A stretch of 64,000 nucleotides of DNA from GCA-2731375 sp964631725 (lineage in GTDB: Bacteria > Pseudomonadota > Alphaproteobacteria > GCA-2731375): positions 1 to 64,000 of the forward strand of contig CAZVYX010000022.1 of assembly GCA_964631725.1 (NCBI GenBank), read 5' to 3'. The translations under genes and the position numbers were made by a program. Below are positions 42,843 through 51,345 of the stretch, in pieces (position 1 is the stretch's first letter; every line of letters starts with the position of its first letter). The notes under the pieces are model-generated. The model worked only from the letters and a program-made list of their open reading frames with translations. It was not told the origin of the DNA and ran no database searches.

Positions 42843-44152
42843 CTGAATTCAGCCCCCGGGAAATTGTTTCCGAACTTGAACGCTTTATCGTCGGCCAGAA
42901 CGACGCCAAACGCGCCGTCGCCATCGCCCTGCGCAACCGTTGGCGGCGGATGCAGCTTGAAGGCAGCATGCGCGAAGAGGTGATGCCGAAAAACATCTTG
43001 ATGATCGGCCCCACCGGCGTCGGCAAGACCGAGATTGCCCGCCGCCTGGCCCGCCTCGCCGGCGCGCCGTTCGTCAAGGTTGAAGCGACGAAATTCACCG
43101 AAGTCGGCTATGTCGGCCGGGACGTGGAACAGATCGTCCGCGATCTGGTGGAAATCGCCCTGACCATGCTGCGCGAGAAGCGGCGGGAATCGGTCCAGGC
43201 CAAGGCCGAATTGGCGGCCGAGGAACGCGTCCTGGATGCCCTGGTTGGCGATACGGCGACTGAGTCCACCAGGGATGCGTTCCGCAAGAAATTGCGCGAA
43301 GGCGAATTGGCCGAGAAGGAGGTCGAGCTGGACCTCGCCGATACCGGCGGCGGCGGTTTGCCCACGTTCGAGGTGCCCGGCATGCCCGGGGCCCAGATGG
43401 GCATGATCAATCTGAACGATATGCTGGGTAAGGCGCTGGGTGCCGACCGTACCAAGCGCCGGCGGATGACCGTTGCCGAGTCCTATGAAGTGCTGGTGGC
43501 GGAGGAATCCGACAAGCTGCTGGATGAAGAGGCCCTGGTGCGTGATGCCCTAACGGCGGTGGAGGAAAACGGCATCGTCTTCCTGGACGAGATCGACAAG
43601 GTCACGGCACGTTCGGAACGCTCGGGCGGCGATGTCAGCCGGGAAGGGGTGCAGCGTGACCTGCTGCCCCTATTGGAAGGCACCACCGTGTCGACCAAAT
43701 ACGGCGCCATCAAGACCGATCATGTGCTGTTCATTGCATCCGGCGCCTTCCATCTGGCCAAACCTTCGGATCTGTTGCCGGAATTGCAGGGCCGCCTGCC
43801 CATCCGGGTCGAGCTGTCGGCATTGGGCGCCGAGGATTTCAAACGCATCCTGTTGGAGCCGGAAGCCTCGTTGATCAAGCAGTATGTCGCGCTGATGGAT
43901 ACCGAAGGCGTGACGTTGGAATTTGCCGATGATGCCATTGATGAAATCGCCGCCGTCGCGGCGGAGGTCAACCAGAATGTGGAAAATATCGGCGCCCGCC
44001 GTCTGCATACCATCTTGGAACGGGTGCTGGACGATATCAGCTTCACCGCCACTGACCGTCCCGGCGAAACCGTGACCATCGATGCGGCTTATGTCCGCGA
44101 CAACATGGGCGATCTGGCCAAGAACGCCGATCTGTCGAAATTCATTCTCTGA
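42839..44152 (+). CDS. hslU: HslU ATPase, regulatory subunit of the HslVU protease
   Basis: A 437-residue AAA+ unfoldase. It begins MTEFSPREIVSELERFIVGQNDAKRAVAIALRNRWRR. Walker A is GPTGVGKTE (~57-65) and Walker B is GIVFLDEIDKV; the I domain lies between them, and the C-terminus NMGDLAKNADLSKFIL contains the tail that docks into HslV. It unfolds substrates for HslV. Coupled to hslV by an ATGA overlap; an upstream in-frame extension to 42551 lies within hslV. Confidence 0.97.
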   Translation: MTEFSPREIVSELERFIVGQNDAKRAVAIALRNRWRRMQLEGSMREEVMPKNILMIGPTGVGKTEIARRLARLAGAPFVKVEATKFTEVGYVGRDVEQIVRDLVEIALTMLREKRRESVQAKAELAAEERVLDALVGDTATESTRDAFRKKLREGELAEKEVELDLADTGGGGLPTFEVPGMPGAQMGMINLNDMLGKALGADRTKRRRMTVAESYEVLVAEESDKLLDEEALVRDALTAVEENGIVFLDEIDKVTARSERSGGDVSREGVQRDLLPLLEGTTVSTKYGAIKTDHVLFIASGAFHLAKPSDLLPELQGRLPIRVELSALGAEDFKRILLEPEASLIKQYVALMDTEGVTLEFADDAIDEIAAVAAEVNQNVENIGARRLHTILERVLDDISFTATDRPGETVTIDAAYVRDNMGDLAKNADLSKFIL

Positions 44153-44156
44153 TCCA

Positions 44157-46091
44157 TCAGGACTGTTCCTGCTGATCGGGCGGCGCCATGGGCAGCACCA
44201 GGATAAACCGGCTGCCCGTGCCTTCTTCCGATTCCAGATAGATGCGTCCCTGATGGCGCTCGACGATGCGCTGGACCAGCGTCAGGTCCAGGCCCTTGCC
44301 TTCCTTTTCGTCCATCAGTACCCGGCGGTAGAACAGATCCCATACGTGCGCGCAATGCTCGGCCGCAAATCCGATGCCGTTGTCGGCGACTTCGTAGACC
44401 GCGCGGCCGTTCTCCACTTTGCCCGACACTTTTACGATCGGCGGTCGTTTCGGATGGCGGTACTTAATCGCGTTGTCCAGAAGATTGCGGAAGACCTGTG
44501 TCAGCAGTGCCGCATCGCCCCTGCAACCGGGCAACTCGTCAATTTCAACCTTGCCTCCCGCCGCGTTGATTTGCGGCTCCAAGCTGGCGACGATATCCGA
44601 CAGCATGGCATTCATGCCCAGGGGCTGGATATCGAGCTTGGCGCGGCTGGCGCGCGAGATCAGATGCAAGCCATCGACCAGGGGATACATCTGCTCGGTA
44701 TTTTCAAGCATGCTCTCCAGGGACGACGGAATTTGTCCGCCAAGCTGGGTCGCGATGGATTGCAACTCCCGGGCCGTTGCCGGGGCCTGGCCAAGGCGCG
44801 CCTTGGTGTTGCCGATCGCATCCGTCAGCCAGGTACCTAACTCCTTGATCTTGCGCAGGGGCGCGCGAAGATCATGGGAAATCACGTAGATGAGGCTTTC
44901 CAGCTCACTATTCTTCGTTTTCAGCTCTTCCGTCCGCGCATCCACCATGGCTTCCAGGCCTTGGTTCACCCGGCGCACTTCATTCTCGGCCTTCTCCTGA
45001 CGGGTCCAGGCGGCGGCAAGACGCCAACAGCCGACGAATAATGCGGCCAGCACGATCACGGTTGCCGCCAGTATATTTATGCCTGTCTGCCACATGGCCG
45101 GGCGATAGGTTTGGTGCGGCAGCAATAGAACCGCCTTCCAAAAATAGTCCCGGCTTTCCATATCCGACCGGCTTGGCGCAAAGGCCTCGTGGGTGCCCGA
45201 TGAGGTCTTTTGCCCTTCTATCAGGGGTACGGCGGTGGCAAAGGTCCACAGGCCATGCTCATTCTCGAATTGCCCCTGTTCGGCGGCCAGCATGCGTTGC
45301 CAGGCCGCGGGATAGAGATGGGCCAGGGATGCCTCTGGCCGCCGGTGCATGAAGCCCCATTCCAGGTCATCCGACGGCCCCTTCAGCCAAAATCCGCGAC
45401 TGTTGAGCAGCCAGCCCCTGGAATTGTTCGCGCCCATGGTCCGGTCGAATTCCTCAAGCATCTTGTCGCCAAGATAATTCAACAGGACAGCGCCGCGTTT
45501 TCGCCCCTGCCGGTCGAAAACCGGTGTGCCGATGCGTATCGTCGGCTTGATGGGCATTTCGATCTTGCCGCCTTCGATATTGAGATCGAGCGGTGAGATG
45601 AAAAATTCGCCGCGGTTCAACTTGATCGTGTCGGTGAAATAGTAGCGTTTGCCCTTGTTCTGCAATTTCTCCTTCGGAACACTGGCCGGATAGCCATTGT
45701 TGAAATTGACCCGCTCGCGTTCCTGGCCATTCGCATCCAGCAGGCGGATTTGATCATAGATCCCCTTGGTCCGGGAAAAGGTCAGCCAATCCGCGGCGAG
45801 ATAGTCATCGGCCTTCGCAGGCGAACCAGACAGCTCGTCGAGCAGCCTGCCCTGAGCGGCCAGATAAGCGGCATCCCGGGTGATCGATTGAACGACGCGG
45901 CCGATCGAACTGACTCCCACCTGTACCGCCGTCATTTCCGAGGCACGGATTTTCGTCAAATCGCCATTGAGCTCGGAGCGGAAAAGCGCGATCGCGCCAC
46001 CGACGCAGATCACGGCCACGGGCAGAAACAGCCGCAGGAAGCGTCCGATGATGGCATCAAAGGTGATATCTTCCGGCAAGTTCGTGGTCAT
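44157..46091 (-). CDS. Membrane sensor histidine kinase with periplasmic double-Cache-like domain
   Basis: A 644-residue sensor kinase. Helix 1 (FLRLFLPVAVICVGGAIALF, ~18-37) and helix 2 (INILAATVIVLAALFVGCWRL, ~330-355) flank a ~290-residue periplasmic domain with the dCache-like feature RVNFNNGYPASVPKEKLQNKGKRYYFTD. A coiled coil (QEKAENEVRRVNQGLEAMVDARTEELKTKNSELES) leads to the HisKA box VISHDLRAPLRK (His ~404) and an ATPase domain (FRNLLDNAIKY, DNGIGFAAEH, GKGLDLTLVQRIVERHQG). No response regulator is adjacent, so it is an orphan here; the ligand is unknown. Confidence 0.91.
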   Translation of the reverse strand: MTTNLPEDITFDAIIGRFLRLFLPVAVICVGGAIALFRSELNGDLTKIRASEMTAVQVGVSSIGRVVQSITRDAAYLAAQGRLLDELSGSPAKADDYLAADWLTFSRTKGIYDQIRLLDANGQERERVNFNNGYPASVPKEKLQNKGKRYYFTDTIKLNRGEFFISPLDLNIEGGKIEMPIKPTIRIGTPVFDRQGRKRGAVLLNYLGDKMLEEFDRTMGANNSRGWLLNSRGFWLKGPSDDLEWGFMHRRPEASLAHLYPAAWQRMLAAEQGQFENEHGLWTFATAVPLIEGQKTSSGTHEAFAPSRSDMESRDYFWKAVLLLPHQTYRPAMWQTGINILAATVIVLAALFVGCWRLAAAWTRQEKAENEVRRVNQGLEAMVDARTEELKTKNSELESLIYVISHDLRAPLRKIKELGTWLTDAIGNTKARLGQAPATARELQSIATQLGGQIPSSLESMLENTEQMYPLVDGLHLISRASRAKLDIQPLGMNAMLSDIVASLEPQINAAGGKVEIDELPGCRGDAALLTQVFRNLLDNAIKYRHPKRPPIVKVSGKVENGRAVYEVADNGIGFAAEHCAHVWDLFYRRVLMDEKEGKGLDLTLVQRIVERHQGRIYLESEEGTGSRFILVLPMAPPDQQEQS

Positions 46092-46157
46092 TTCCGCAAA
46101 CCGTCTCTAGAGCGGTGATCGCTTTCACCCCATGGCATGGCGCCCATGATTTGGAAG

Positions 46158-46775
46158 CTATGCCGGATATTCAATACCCCGGCGGGCCGCCATGTCGCGG
46201 CCGGTTTGTTCCATGTCCTCGGCGCTTAGACGGCGTCGGGCCAAGGGCAAAACGATATTATTTTCCCAGATAATGTGGCGCCGCTGGGTTTCCACGAAAC
46301 GGATGACCGAGGTCTCGAACAGTTCCCGTTTGGCTACCGGCTTACCCGCCAGCAATTCATCGTGGCCGGCGACAAGGGGCGGCAGCAGGGCAAAGTCTTC
46401 TTCATGCTCCTGATGCAGGGTGGCCAGGATTTGCTTGGTATCGTTGTCGCCGGGGCTGGCCCGTTCCAGACAGGGGAACAGATCCTCCTCCTCGTCGGCG
46501 ATATGGGGCGGCAGTTCGTCATGCAGATAGGCCCGGATAACCGCCATGTCGGCCTTGATGACGTCATCGGTCGGCGGCTGCGCATAGAGGCCTTCGGTCA
46601 GGAATCGGTCCATGGCGGCCATAACCTGCCGCATGCGGTAATGATCGGCGAAAATGTATTCGATCGGCTCGCGCAGAAGATTCTCCGGAATCAGCTCCAG
46701 AACCAATGGTTCATGCTTGCGCGCCCCCGCATTCTTGAGGTTCTTAGCCAATTCGCCTTCTCCTGCTTGCAGCAT
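46158..46775 (-). CDS. Hemerythrin-like di-iron protein, probably NO/denitrification linked
   Basis: Up to 205 residues forming a helical hemerythrin-type bundle. Likely iron ligands are in FADHYRMRQVMAAM, DELPPHIADEEEDLFP (H-x3-E), LHQEHEEDFALLPPL and TQRRHIIWENNIVLP. Related proteins (YtfE/DnrN) repair iron-sulfur clusters after NO damage, though the CxxC-type N-terminal domain of those is not present. A perfect FNR/NNR dyad lies upstream. If that site sits at -41.5, transcription would begin inside the ATG frame; a TTG at 46751 with AGGAG eight bases before it would then be the true start (197 residues). Located at the distal end of the nir cluster. Confidence 0.85.
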   Translation of the reverse strand: MLQAGEGELAKNLKNAGARKHEPLVLELIPENLLREPIEYIFADHYRMRQVMAAMDRFLTEGLYAQPPTDDVIKADMAVIRAYLHDELPPHIADEEEDLFPCLERASPGDNDTKQILATLHQEHEEDFALLPPLVAGHDELLAGKPVAKRELFETSVIRFVETQRRHIIWENNIVLPLARRRLSAEDMEQTGRDMAARRGIEYPA

Positions 46776-46804
46776 CAACCTATGCGCCGCCGCAAACCGC
46801 TGCC

Positions 46805-46818
46805 TTGACCCGCGTCAA
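46805..46818 (-). promoter_or_regulatory. FNR/NNR-type binding site upstream of the hemerythrin gene
   Basis: TTGAC-CCGC-GTCAA is a perfect 5-4-5 dyad of the CRP/FNR class (consensus TTGAT-N4-ATCAA; NNR/DNR sites often TTGAC/GTCAA). Its centre is 36 bases before the ATG at 46775 and about 60 before the alternative TTG at 46751. TAGGTT at 46782-46777 (minus strand) is a possible -10 at the spacing expected for a class II activator site. Confidence 0.75.
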
Positions 46819-46854
46819 AGATTAGGACAATGCACTGAACCATGGCCGGCCGGC

Positions 46855-47610
46855 CTATTCGGTTGAATGCGGCATGGTTTTCAGGTGCTTCACGGCCAGG
46901 GCGGCAAGGCCTTCGTCGCTGCCGATCGCCCCGCAATAGCGGGCCGGGCAGGCCGCCCGGGAAAAGGCCCGCTCCATGTCCTCGGCACCATGGCGACCCT
47001 CGCCGGCGAACAGACCGACCCCAAGCAGCGGTGCGCCGTCCTGGGCCAGTACATCGTCCAATTGGGGCGGTTGATCCAGGAAGGCGGTCTCGACGTCGGC
47101 AAACCGGCCCTGGGCCGCGATACATTCCTGGTGGCCGTGCGCGGCCTGGGCCGAGGCCGGGTCGCGTGGGGAGCCATGGGCGATCAACAGCAGGCGGCAA
47201 TCCGCCGCCGGCCAGGATGCGGATTTGGCCGTGTCTTCGGCCCGCTTGACGATCAATTCCGCCAGCCCCGGGTTCAGGCCAAGCGGGGGAAACAAATGCG
47301 GCGTTCGCGCGCCGGGAAGATGCAGCATGGCCTGCAACAGGCGCTGGCGAAAGGTCACGCCGTCGCTCATCATGAAGGGCAGAAGATAAACCGGCCCGTT
47401 TTCGGCGCCGTCCAAGGCTTCCGACAGCGTCGGTCCGCCGTTCAGCACCGCCGCCTTGATCCGCGCAAAAGGACTTTGTCCGGCCAAAGCCGCCGCCAGG
47501 GCATGCAGGGCGGCATCGCCGGCCGCCGTGCCCGTGCCGTGGCCGACAACGATCAGCAAGCCGTCCCTAATGGGATGTTCCGGCCGACAGGGTGATCTTG
47601 TTGAAGACAT
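46855..47610 (-). CDS. CbiX/SirB-type sirohydrochlorin chelatase at the end of the nir operon
   Basis: A 251-residue double-domain class II chelatase. The C-terminal half keeps both expected metal-site histidines, H145 in LLIAHGSPRDP and H207 in GEGRHGAEDM. The N-terminal half has H24 in VVGHGTGTAAGD, but MSDGVTF stands where the second His is expected, so only the C-terminal site looks complete. Family members insert Co or Fe into sirohydrochlorin. The gene overlaps the end of nirN by 44 bases, so it should be co-expressed with heme d1 synthesis, where siroheme is an intermediate. An iron chelatase role is inferred from context; cobalt insertion is the alternative. Confidence 0.85.
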   Translation of the reverse strand: MSSTRSPCRPEHPIRDGLLIVVGHGTGTAAGDAALHALAAALAGQSPFARIKAAVLNGGPTLSEALDGAENGPVYLLPFMMSDGVTFRQRLLQAMLHLPGARTPHLFPPLGLNPGLAELIVKRAEDTAKSASWPAADCRLLLIAHGSPRDPASAQAAHGHQECIAAQGRFADVETAFLDQPPQLDDVLAQDGAPLLGVGLFAGEGRHGAEDMERAFSRAACPARYCGAIGSDEGLAALAVKHLKTMPHSTE

Positions 47611-49153
47611 TGTATTTGCCCGACGGCTTGACCATGGGGATACGCTTCACTTCCTTGAGGGTCTCGGCATCATAGACCACCAGGGCCCCATCCATGTCCC
47701 AGATCGATACCAAGGCGTGGGAGCCGTCGCGGGTAAACTCCACATGCGCCGCCGTCTTGCCCGGCGCCGGCCGCAGGGTCTTGACGATTTCCAGGCTGCG
47801 CTTGTCGATAACATGCATCAGGTCACGGTTCGGACCAAAGAAAACATCGACCCAGGCGTAGGGGCTGTTTTCATGTCCGCGCATGAAAAATCCAGGCCCC
47901 TTGGTTTCAATACTCTTGATCACCTTCCATTCCGACATATCAATTACAGACACCTGTCCACCGCGCAGATGGGGTGTCGCCATTACGGGCCGACCCTGCC
48001 ATTTCCACGTGATGCCGGAACCCAAATGCGGCAGTCCCGGCAGGCCGACGCTGCGGATCTGCCGGCCCACGTTCAGATTGACGACCACACCGTGCTTGCC
48101 GTCCCGTGACGAGCCGATCAGGTTGCGGTAGGGCGGATCAAAGAAGAAGTCGTCCAGCGGTTCGCTGATCATGATCCGGCGCAGGGCGAACAGGCCCTTG
48201 TTGCTGTTGGTCAGGGTCTCTTCATGGCCTTGCTCATTGCTGTGGGCCAGGCCGGAGACAACGGGCGGGGCGTTGGGATCGGTCGAAATCTCCCAAATTT
48301 CCGGCACATCCTTCAGGGCGGCGATGAAGGAGTTGCGCGGGCGGGCCTGATAAACGGCGGAAACCCGCGAAGTCCTTTTCTTGAAGTAGTCCAGGACGGG
48401 AATCAGCTTCAGCAGGGACAGATCGTGGGCATCCAGCAGCGCGATGGAATGCGGCAGGTAGTTTGCCGCCGCCAGGTATTTGCCGTCGGCCGATAGGGCG
48501 ATATTGCGCATGTTGATGCCGGCCCGGACCTCGGCCACCAGGCGGAAGTTGTACAGATCGAACTTCGAGACCCAGCCGTCGCGGGAGCCGAAGTAGACGA
48601 AGCGCCCTTTCGGCGAGAATTTCGGTCCGCCATGCAGGGCAAAGCGGGTCTGGAAACGGTGCAGTCTTTCGAAGCTGTCGCCGTCCAGAATGCTGGCGTG
48701 GTGATCGCCGGTTTCCACCACCACGAACAGGTTCAAGGGATCAGCCTTGAAGACCGGCTTGTTGGGCAGGTCCAGGGTGCCTTCCTGCACCACCCGGCTG
48801 GCCTTGATCTCGGCCACGCCCCAAACCGGGCGTATCGCGGGGGGCGTATAGATCAGCTTGGTCAGGGCGGCGATCTCGTCCTTGTTCAGAACCTCGGCAA
48901 ATCCCGGCATCTGGGTCGCGATGCGGCCCTTGGCAATGACCTTGACGGCCTTGGCCTGGCGCAGGCGGTGCAGGTTTTGCGGCAGCAACGCCGGCCCGAT
49001 CCGTCCCAAACGGTCCGCGCCGTGGCATTCGGCGCAATGTTTGGCGTAGAGGGCCGCTGCGTTCGCCGCCCCCTGTCCCTGTTGCGCCTGGCTCGCCGCC
49101 GCGAGAGCCGGGGCCAGCCCCAGCAGCAGGGCTGCGCTAAAGACCCAGCGCAC
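47567..49153 (-). CDS. nirN: NirN, dihydro-heme d1 dehydrogenase (c-type cytochrome with d1 beta-propeller)
   Basis: A 528-residue periplasmic protein with a signal peptide (MRWVFSAALLLGLAPALAAAS) and one heme c site (C40-x2-C43-H44 in KHCAECHGADRLG). An eight-bladed propeller related to NirS follows, with YFGSRDGWVSKFDLYNF and MVKPSGKYNVFNK. NirN completes heme d1 by introducing the acrylate double bond and is absent from some denitrifiers. It begins with GTG (49153), with GGGAG seven bases upstream, and overlaps nirJ by 17 bases. The lack of a second heme and the full propeller separate it from NirS and NirF. Confidence 0.92.
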   Translation of the reverse strand: MRWVFSAALLLGLAPALAAASQAQQGQGAANAAALYAKHCAECHGADRLGRIGPALLPQNLHRLRQAKAVKVIAKGRIATQMPGFAEVLNKDEIAALTKLIYTPPAIRPVWGVAEIKASRVVQEGTLDLPNKPVFKADPLNLFVVVETGDHHASILDGDSFERLHRFQTRFALHGGPKFSPKGRFVYFGSRDGWVSKFDLYNFRLVAEVRAGINMRNIALSADGKYLAAANYLPHSIALLDAHDLSLLKLIPVLDYFKKRTSRVSAVYQARPRNSFIAALKDVPEIWEISTDPNAPPVVSGLAHSNEQGHEETLTNSNKGLFALRRIMISEPLDDFFFDPPYRNLIGSSRDGKHGVVVNLNVGRQIRSVGLPGLPHLGSGITWKWQGRPVMATPHLRGGQVSVIDMSEWKVIKSIETKGPGFFMRGHENSPYAWVDVFFGPNRDLMHVIDKRSLEIVKTLRPAPGKTAAHVEFTRDGSHALVSIWDMDGALVVYDAETLKEVKRIPMVKPSGKYNVFNKITLSAGTSH

Positions 49154-50363
49154 GCTGGTTCTCCCGCTTATAGGGCGTCACGGCCAGGCGTTCGCCGCCA
49201 TCCTCGATACCGATCTCCTGGTCGCTCAAATAACACGCCGGATCCTCGGCCCAGGCATCGCCGGTCAGTTGCAGGGCGCGAACGCGGGTATTGCCGGCAC
49301 AAATATCGAAATACCGGCAGGCTCCGCAGCGGCCCTTGATCTGGCGTGGGCTCTGTTTCAGGCCGGCCATGATGGGGTCGGAGGTGTCGGGCCAGATCTC
49401 GGAAAACGGACGCTGCCGCACATTGCCCAGATCATAGTGCCACCACATGGTATCGGGATGGACGTTGCCCAGGTTGTCGATATTGGCGACGTTAACGCCG
49501 GAGGAATTCCCGCCCCACAGCGCCAGCTTGGCCCGCATATGCTCAAACAGTTCGGGCCGGTCGGGAAAGCGTTGCTGCAGCCAGAACAGCAGATAGACCC
49601 CGTCGGCGTCATTGTTGCCGGAGACGAACTCCGTATCCAGGCTCCGCTGGGCATGCTCCCAGGCGGTATCGAACAGCAGGTCCATGGCCCCCCGGGTGGT
49701 GGCATGCTGGGCATCGTCGGCCCGGTTGCGGTTGCCCCGCCCGGCATAATTCAGATGCGAGAGATAGAATTTGTCGATCTTTTCCGCTTCGACCAGGTCC
49801 AGCATTTTCGGCAGTTCGTGGGCATTGTCCAGGGTCATGGTGAAGCGCAGACCGACCTTGATCCCGGCCTCCAGACACAGGCGCACGCCGGCCAGAGAGG
49901 TCTCGTAAGCGCCTTCGTGACGGCGAAAGGCATCGTGTGTGGCGCCGATGCCGTCCAGGGAAACGCCAACGTAGTTATAGCCGGCCGCCTTGATGGCCTC
50001 GATATTGTCGCCATTGATCAGCGTGCCGTTGGAGGACAGGCCGACATAGAAGCCCATTTCCTTGGCCTTGGCGGAGATCTCGAAGATGTCCGGGCGCAAC
50101 AGCGGCTCGCCGCCCGAGAGGATCAGCACGGGCACGCTAAATTTGCGCAGGTCCGTCATCACCGTGAAGATTTCGTCCGTGCTCAATTCGCCGGCGAAAT
50201 CCGTATCGGCGGAGATCGAATAGCAGTGTTTGCAATTCAGGTTGCAACGCCGGATCAGGTTCCAGATCACCACAGGTCCCGCCGGTCCGCGTTTTGGCGC
50301 ATCCGGGGCCGGCAGCGGCGTAGGCGCAATAATCTCGCGCATGTACTGGCTAATACGAAACAT
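49137..50363 (-). CDS. nirJ: NirJ, radical SAM enzyme of heme d1 synthesis
   Basis: A 408-residue radical SAM protein. The cluster motif is C40-x3-C44-x2-C47 (IRRCNLNCKHCYS), with LILSGGEPLLRPDIFEI and SLDGIGATHDAFRRHEGAYE. A SPASM-like C-terminal set of cysteines (GRCGACRYFDICAGNTRVRA, then DPACYL) suggests a second Fe-S cluster. NirJ replaces the propionate side chains of rings A and B by oxo groups on didecarboxysiroheme. It is next to nirH upstream and nirN downstream. Confidence 0.95.
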   Translation of the reverse strand: MFRISQYMREIIAPTPLPAPDAPKRGPAGPVVIWNLIRRCNLNCKHCYSISADTDFAGELSTDEIFTVMTDLRKFSVPVLILSGGEPLLRPDIFEISAKAKEMGFYVGLSSNGTLINGDNIEAIKAAGYNYVGVSLDGIGATHDAFRRHEGAYETSLAGVRLCLEAGIKVGLRFTMTLDNAHELPKMLDLVEAEKIDKFYLSHLNYAGRGNRNRADDAQHATTRGAMDLLFDTAWEHAQRSLDTEFVSGNNDADGVYLLFWLQQRFPDRPELFEHMRAKLALWGGNSSGVNVANIDNLGNVHPDTMWWHYDLGNVRQRPFSEIWPDTSDPIMAGLKQSPRQIKGRCGACRYFDICAGNTRVRALQLTGDAWAEDPACYLSDQEIGIEDGGERLAVTPYKRENQRALGL

Positions 50364-50392
50364 AACCTATCCCCAATTTTCGGCGGGCGGTT

Positions 50393-50887
50393 TCAGCCCG
50401 CGAAACGTAAACCCGTCTTCTTCAGAATGCGGTGAGAGTATAAAATCTCGTGTCCGCGATCCTTGATCCCCATCAACTTTGCGATCCGCTCAACCTTGTC
50501 CGATACCTCGTCCCGGTCCCGGCCATGCACCATGGCAAACAGGTTATAGGACCAATAGGGCAAATGCCGGGGCCGATGGTAGCAGTGGGAGACGAAATCC
50601 AGATCGCCGACCATTTTGCCGATCTCCGAGATGTCTTCGTCGGGCACGTCCCAGACCGACATGCCGTTGGCGCGATAGCCCAGGGCATAGTGGTTGGGCA
50701 CGGCACCGATGCGGCGGATTAGCCCGCCATCCAGCATGCGCTGCATCCGCGCCATCACCTCATCGGCCTCCAGCCCCAGTTCCTCGGCGACCGCCTGGTA
50801 GGGCTCCGGCACCAGGGGCAGGCCGCCCTGGGTGGCAACAATAATGCGCCGGTCCACCTCGTCCACCACGTTCTCCGGCGCGTTCAT
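50393..50887 (-). CDS. nirH: NirH, siroheme decarboxylase subunit (AsnC-like)
   Basis: A 164-residue protein of the AsnC/Lrp-like siroheme decarboxylase family. It starts MNAPENVVDEVDRRIIVATQGGLPLVPEPY with an HTH-like helix region. GYRANGMSVWDVPDEDI, HCYHRPRHLPYWSYNLFAMVHG and SHRILKKTGLRF are typical of the NirL/NirH subgroup. With NirD, NirL and NirG it removes the acetate carboxyls of siroheme at C12 and C18. The assignment to H rather than L rests on gene order. The ATG at 50887 overlaps the end of nirG by four bases. Confidence 0.9.
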   Translation of the reverse strand: MNAPENVVDEVDRRIIVATQGGLPLVPEPYQAVAEELGLEADEVMARMQRMLDGGLIRRIGAVPNHYALGYRANGMSVWDVPDEDISEIGKMVGDLDFVSHCYHRPRHLPYWSYNLFAMVHGRDRDEVSDKVERIAKLMGIKDRGHEILYSHRILKKTGLRFAG

Positions 50888-51345
50888 GCCTCGAACCTCA
50901 GGCCGATGAAATATTCCTCCCGTTTCGGCATGTTGTAGACCGTCAGACCGGTTTCCGCCTCGATCTCGGCAATGACCTCTTCGATGCGCCCCGGTTGTTC
51001 CGTTGCCAGAACGAACCACATGTTCAAATGATGCTCACGGGCATAGTTGTGGGCGACCTCCGCGTGCGCATTGACCTGTTCGGCGACCGCGTCGAAACGG
51101 GCCTCGGGCACGGCGATGGCGGCCAGGGTCAACGCCCCGCCCAGCTTTTCGGCGTGATACATGGGCCCGAAACGGCTCAACAGGCCGTCCGCGCGTAGCC
51201 GTTGCAGGCGCAGCAGCAGATCGTCCTCATCAAGCCCCATGCTTTGCGCGACGGCGGCATAGGGTGAGGGACATATGGGAAAGCCGCCCTGCAAACCGTT
51301 GATGATGCGGCGGTCGATCTCGTCCAGTTTGTGTGTTTGGTCCAT
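50884..51345 (-). CDS. nirG: NirG, siroheme decarboxylase subunit (AsnC-like)
   Basis: A 153-residue AsnC-like subunit of the NirD/NirG subgroup, recognised by LSRFGPMYHAEKLGGALTLAAIAVPEARFDAVAEQVNAH, the NYAREHHLNMWFVLATE segment and IEAETGLTVYNMPK. It is very like NirD in this operon (NYAREH-x-N-x-WFV, EIEAETGL). The ATG at 51345 shares its first base with the nirL stop; earlier in-frame codons lie within nirL. Confidence 0.9.
   Translation of the reverse strand: MDQTHKLDEIDRRIINGLQGGFPICPSPYAAVAQSMGLDEDDLLLRLQRLRADGLLSRFGPMYHAEKLGGALTLAAIAVPEARFDAVAEQVNAHAEVAHNYAREHHLNMWFVLATEQPGRIEEVIAEIEAETGLTVYNMPKREEYFIGLRFEA

Noticed and set aside
47917..47930. TTGATCACC within nirN considered as an FNR half-site
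   Set aside because: It lies inside the nirN coding sequence and lacks the second half-site at the right spacing.
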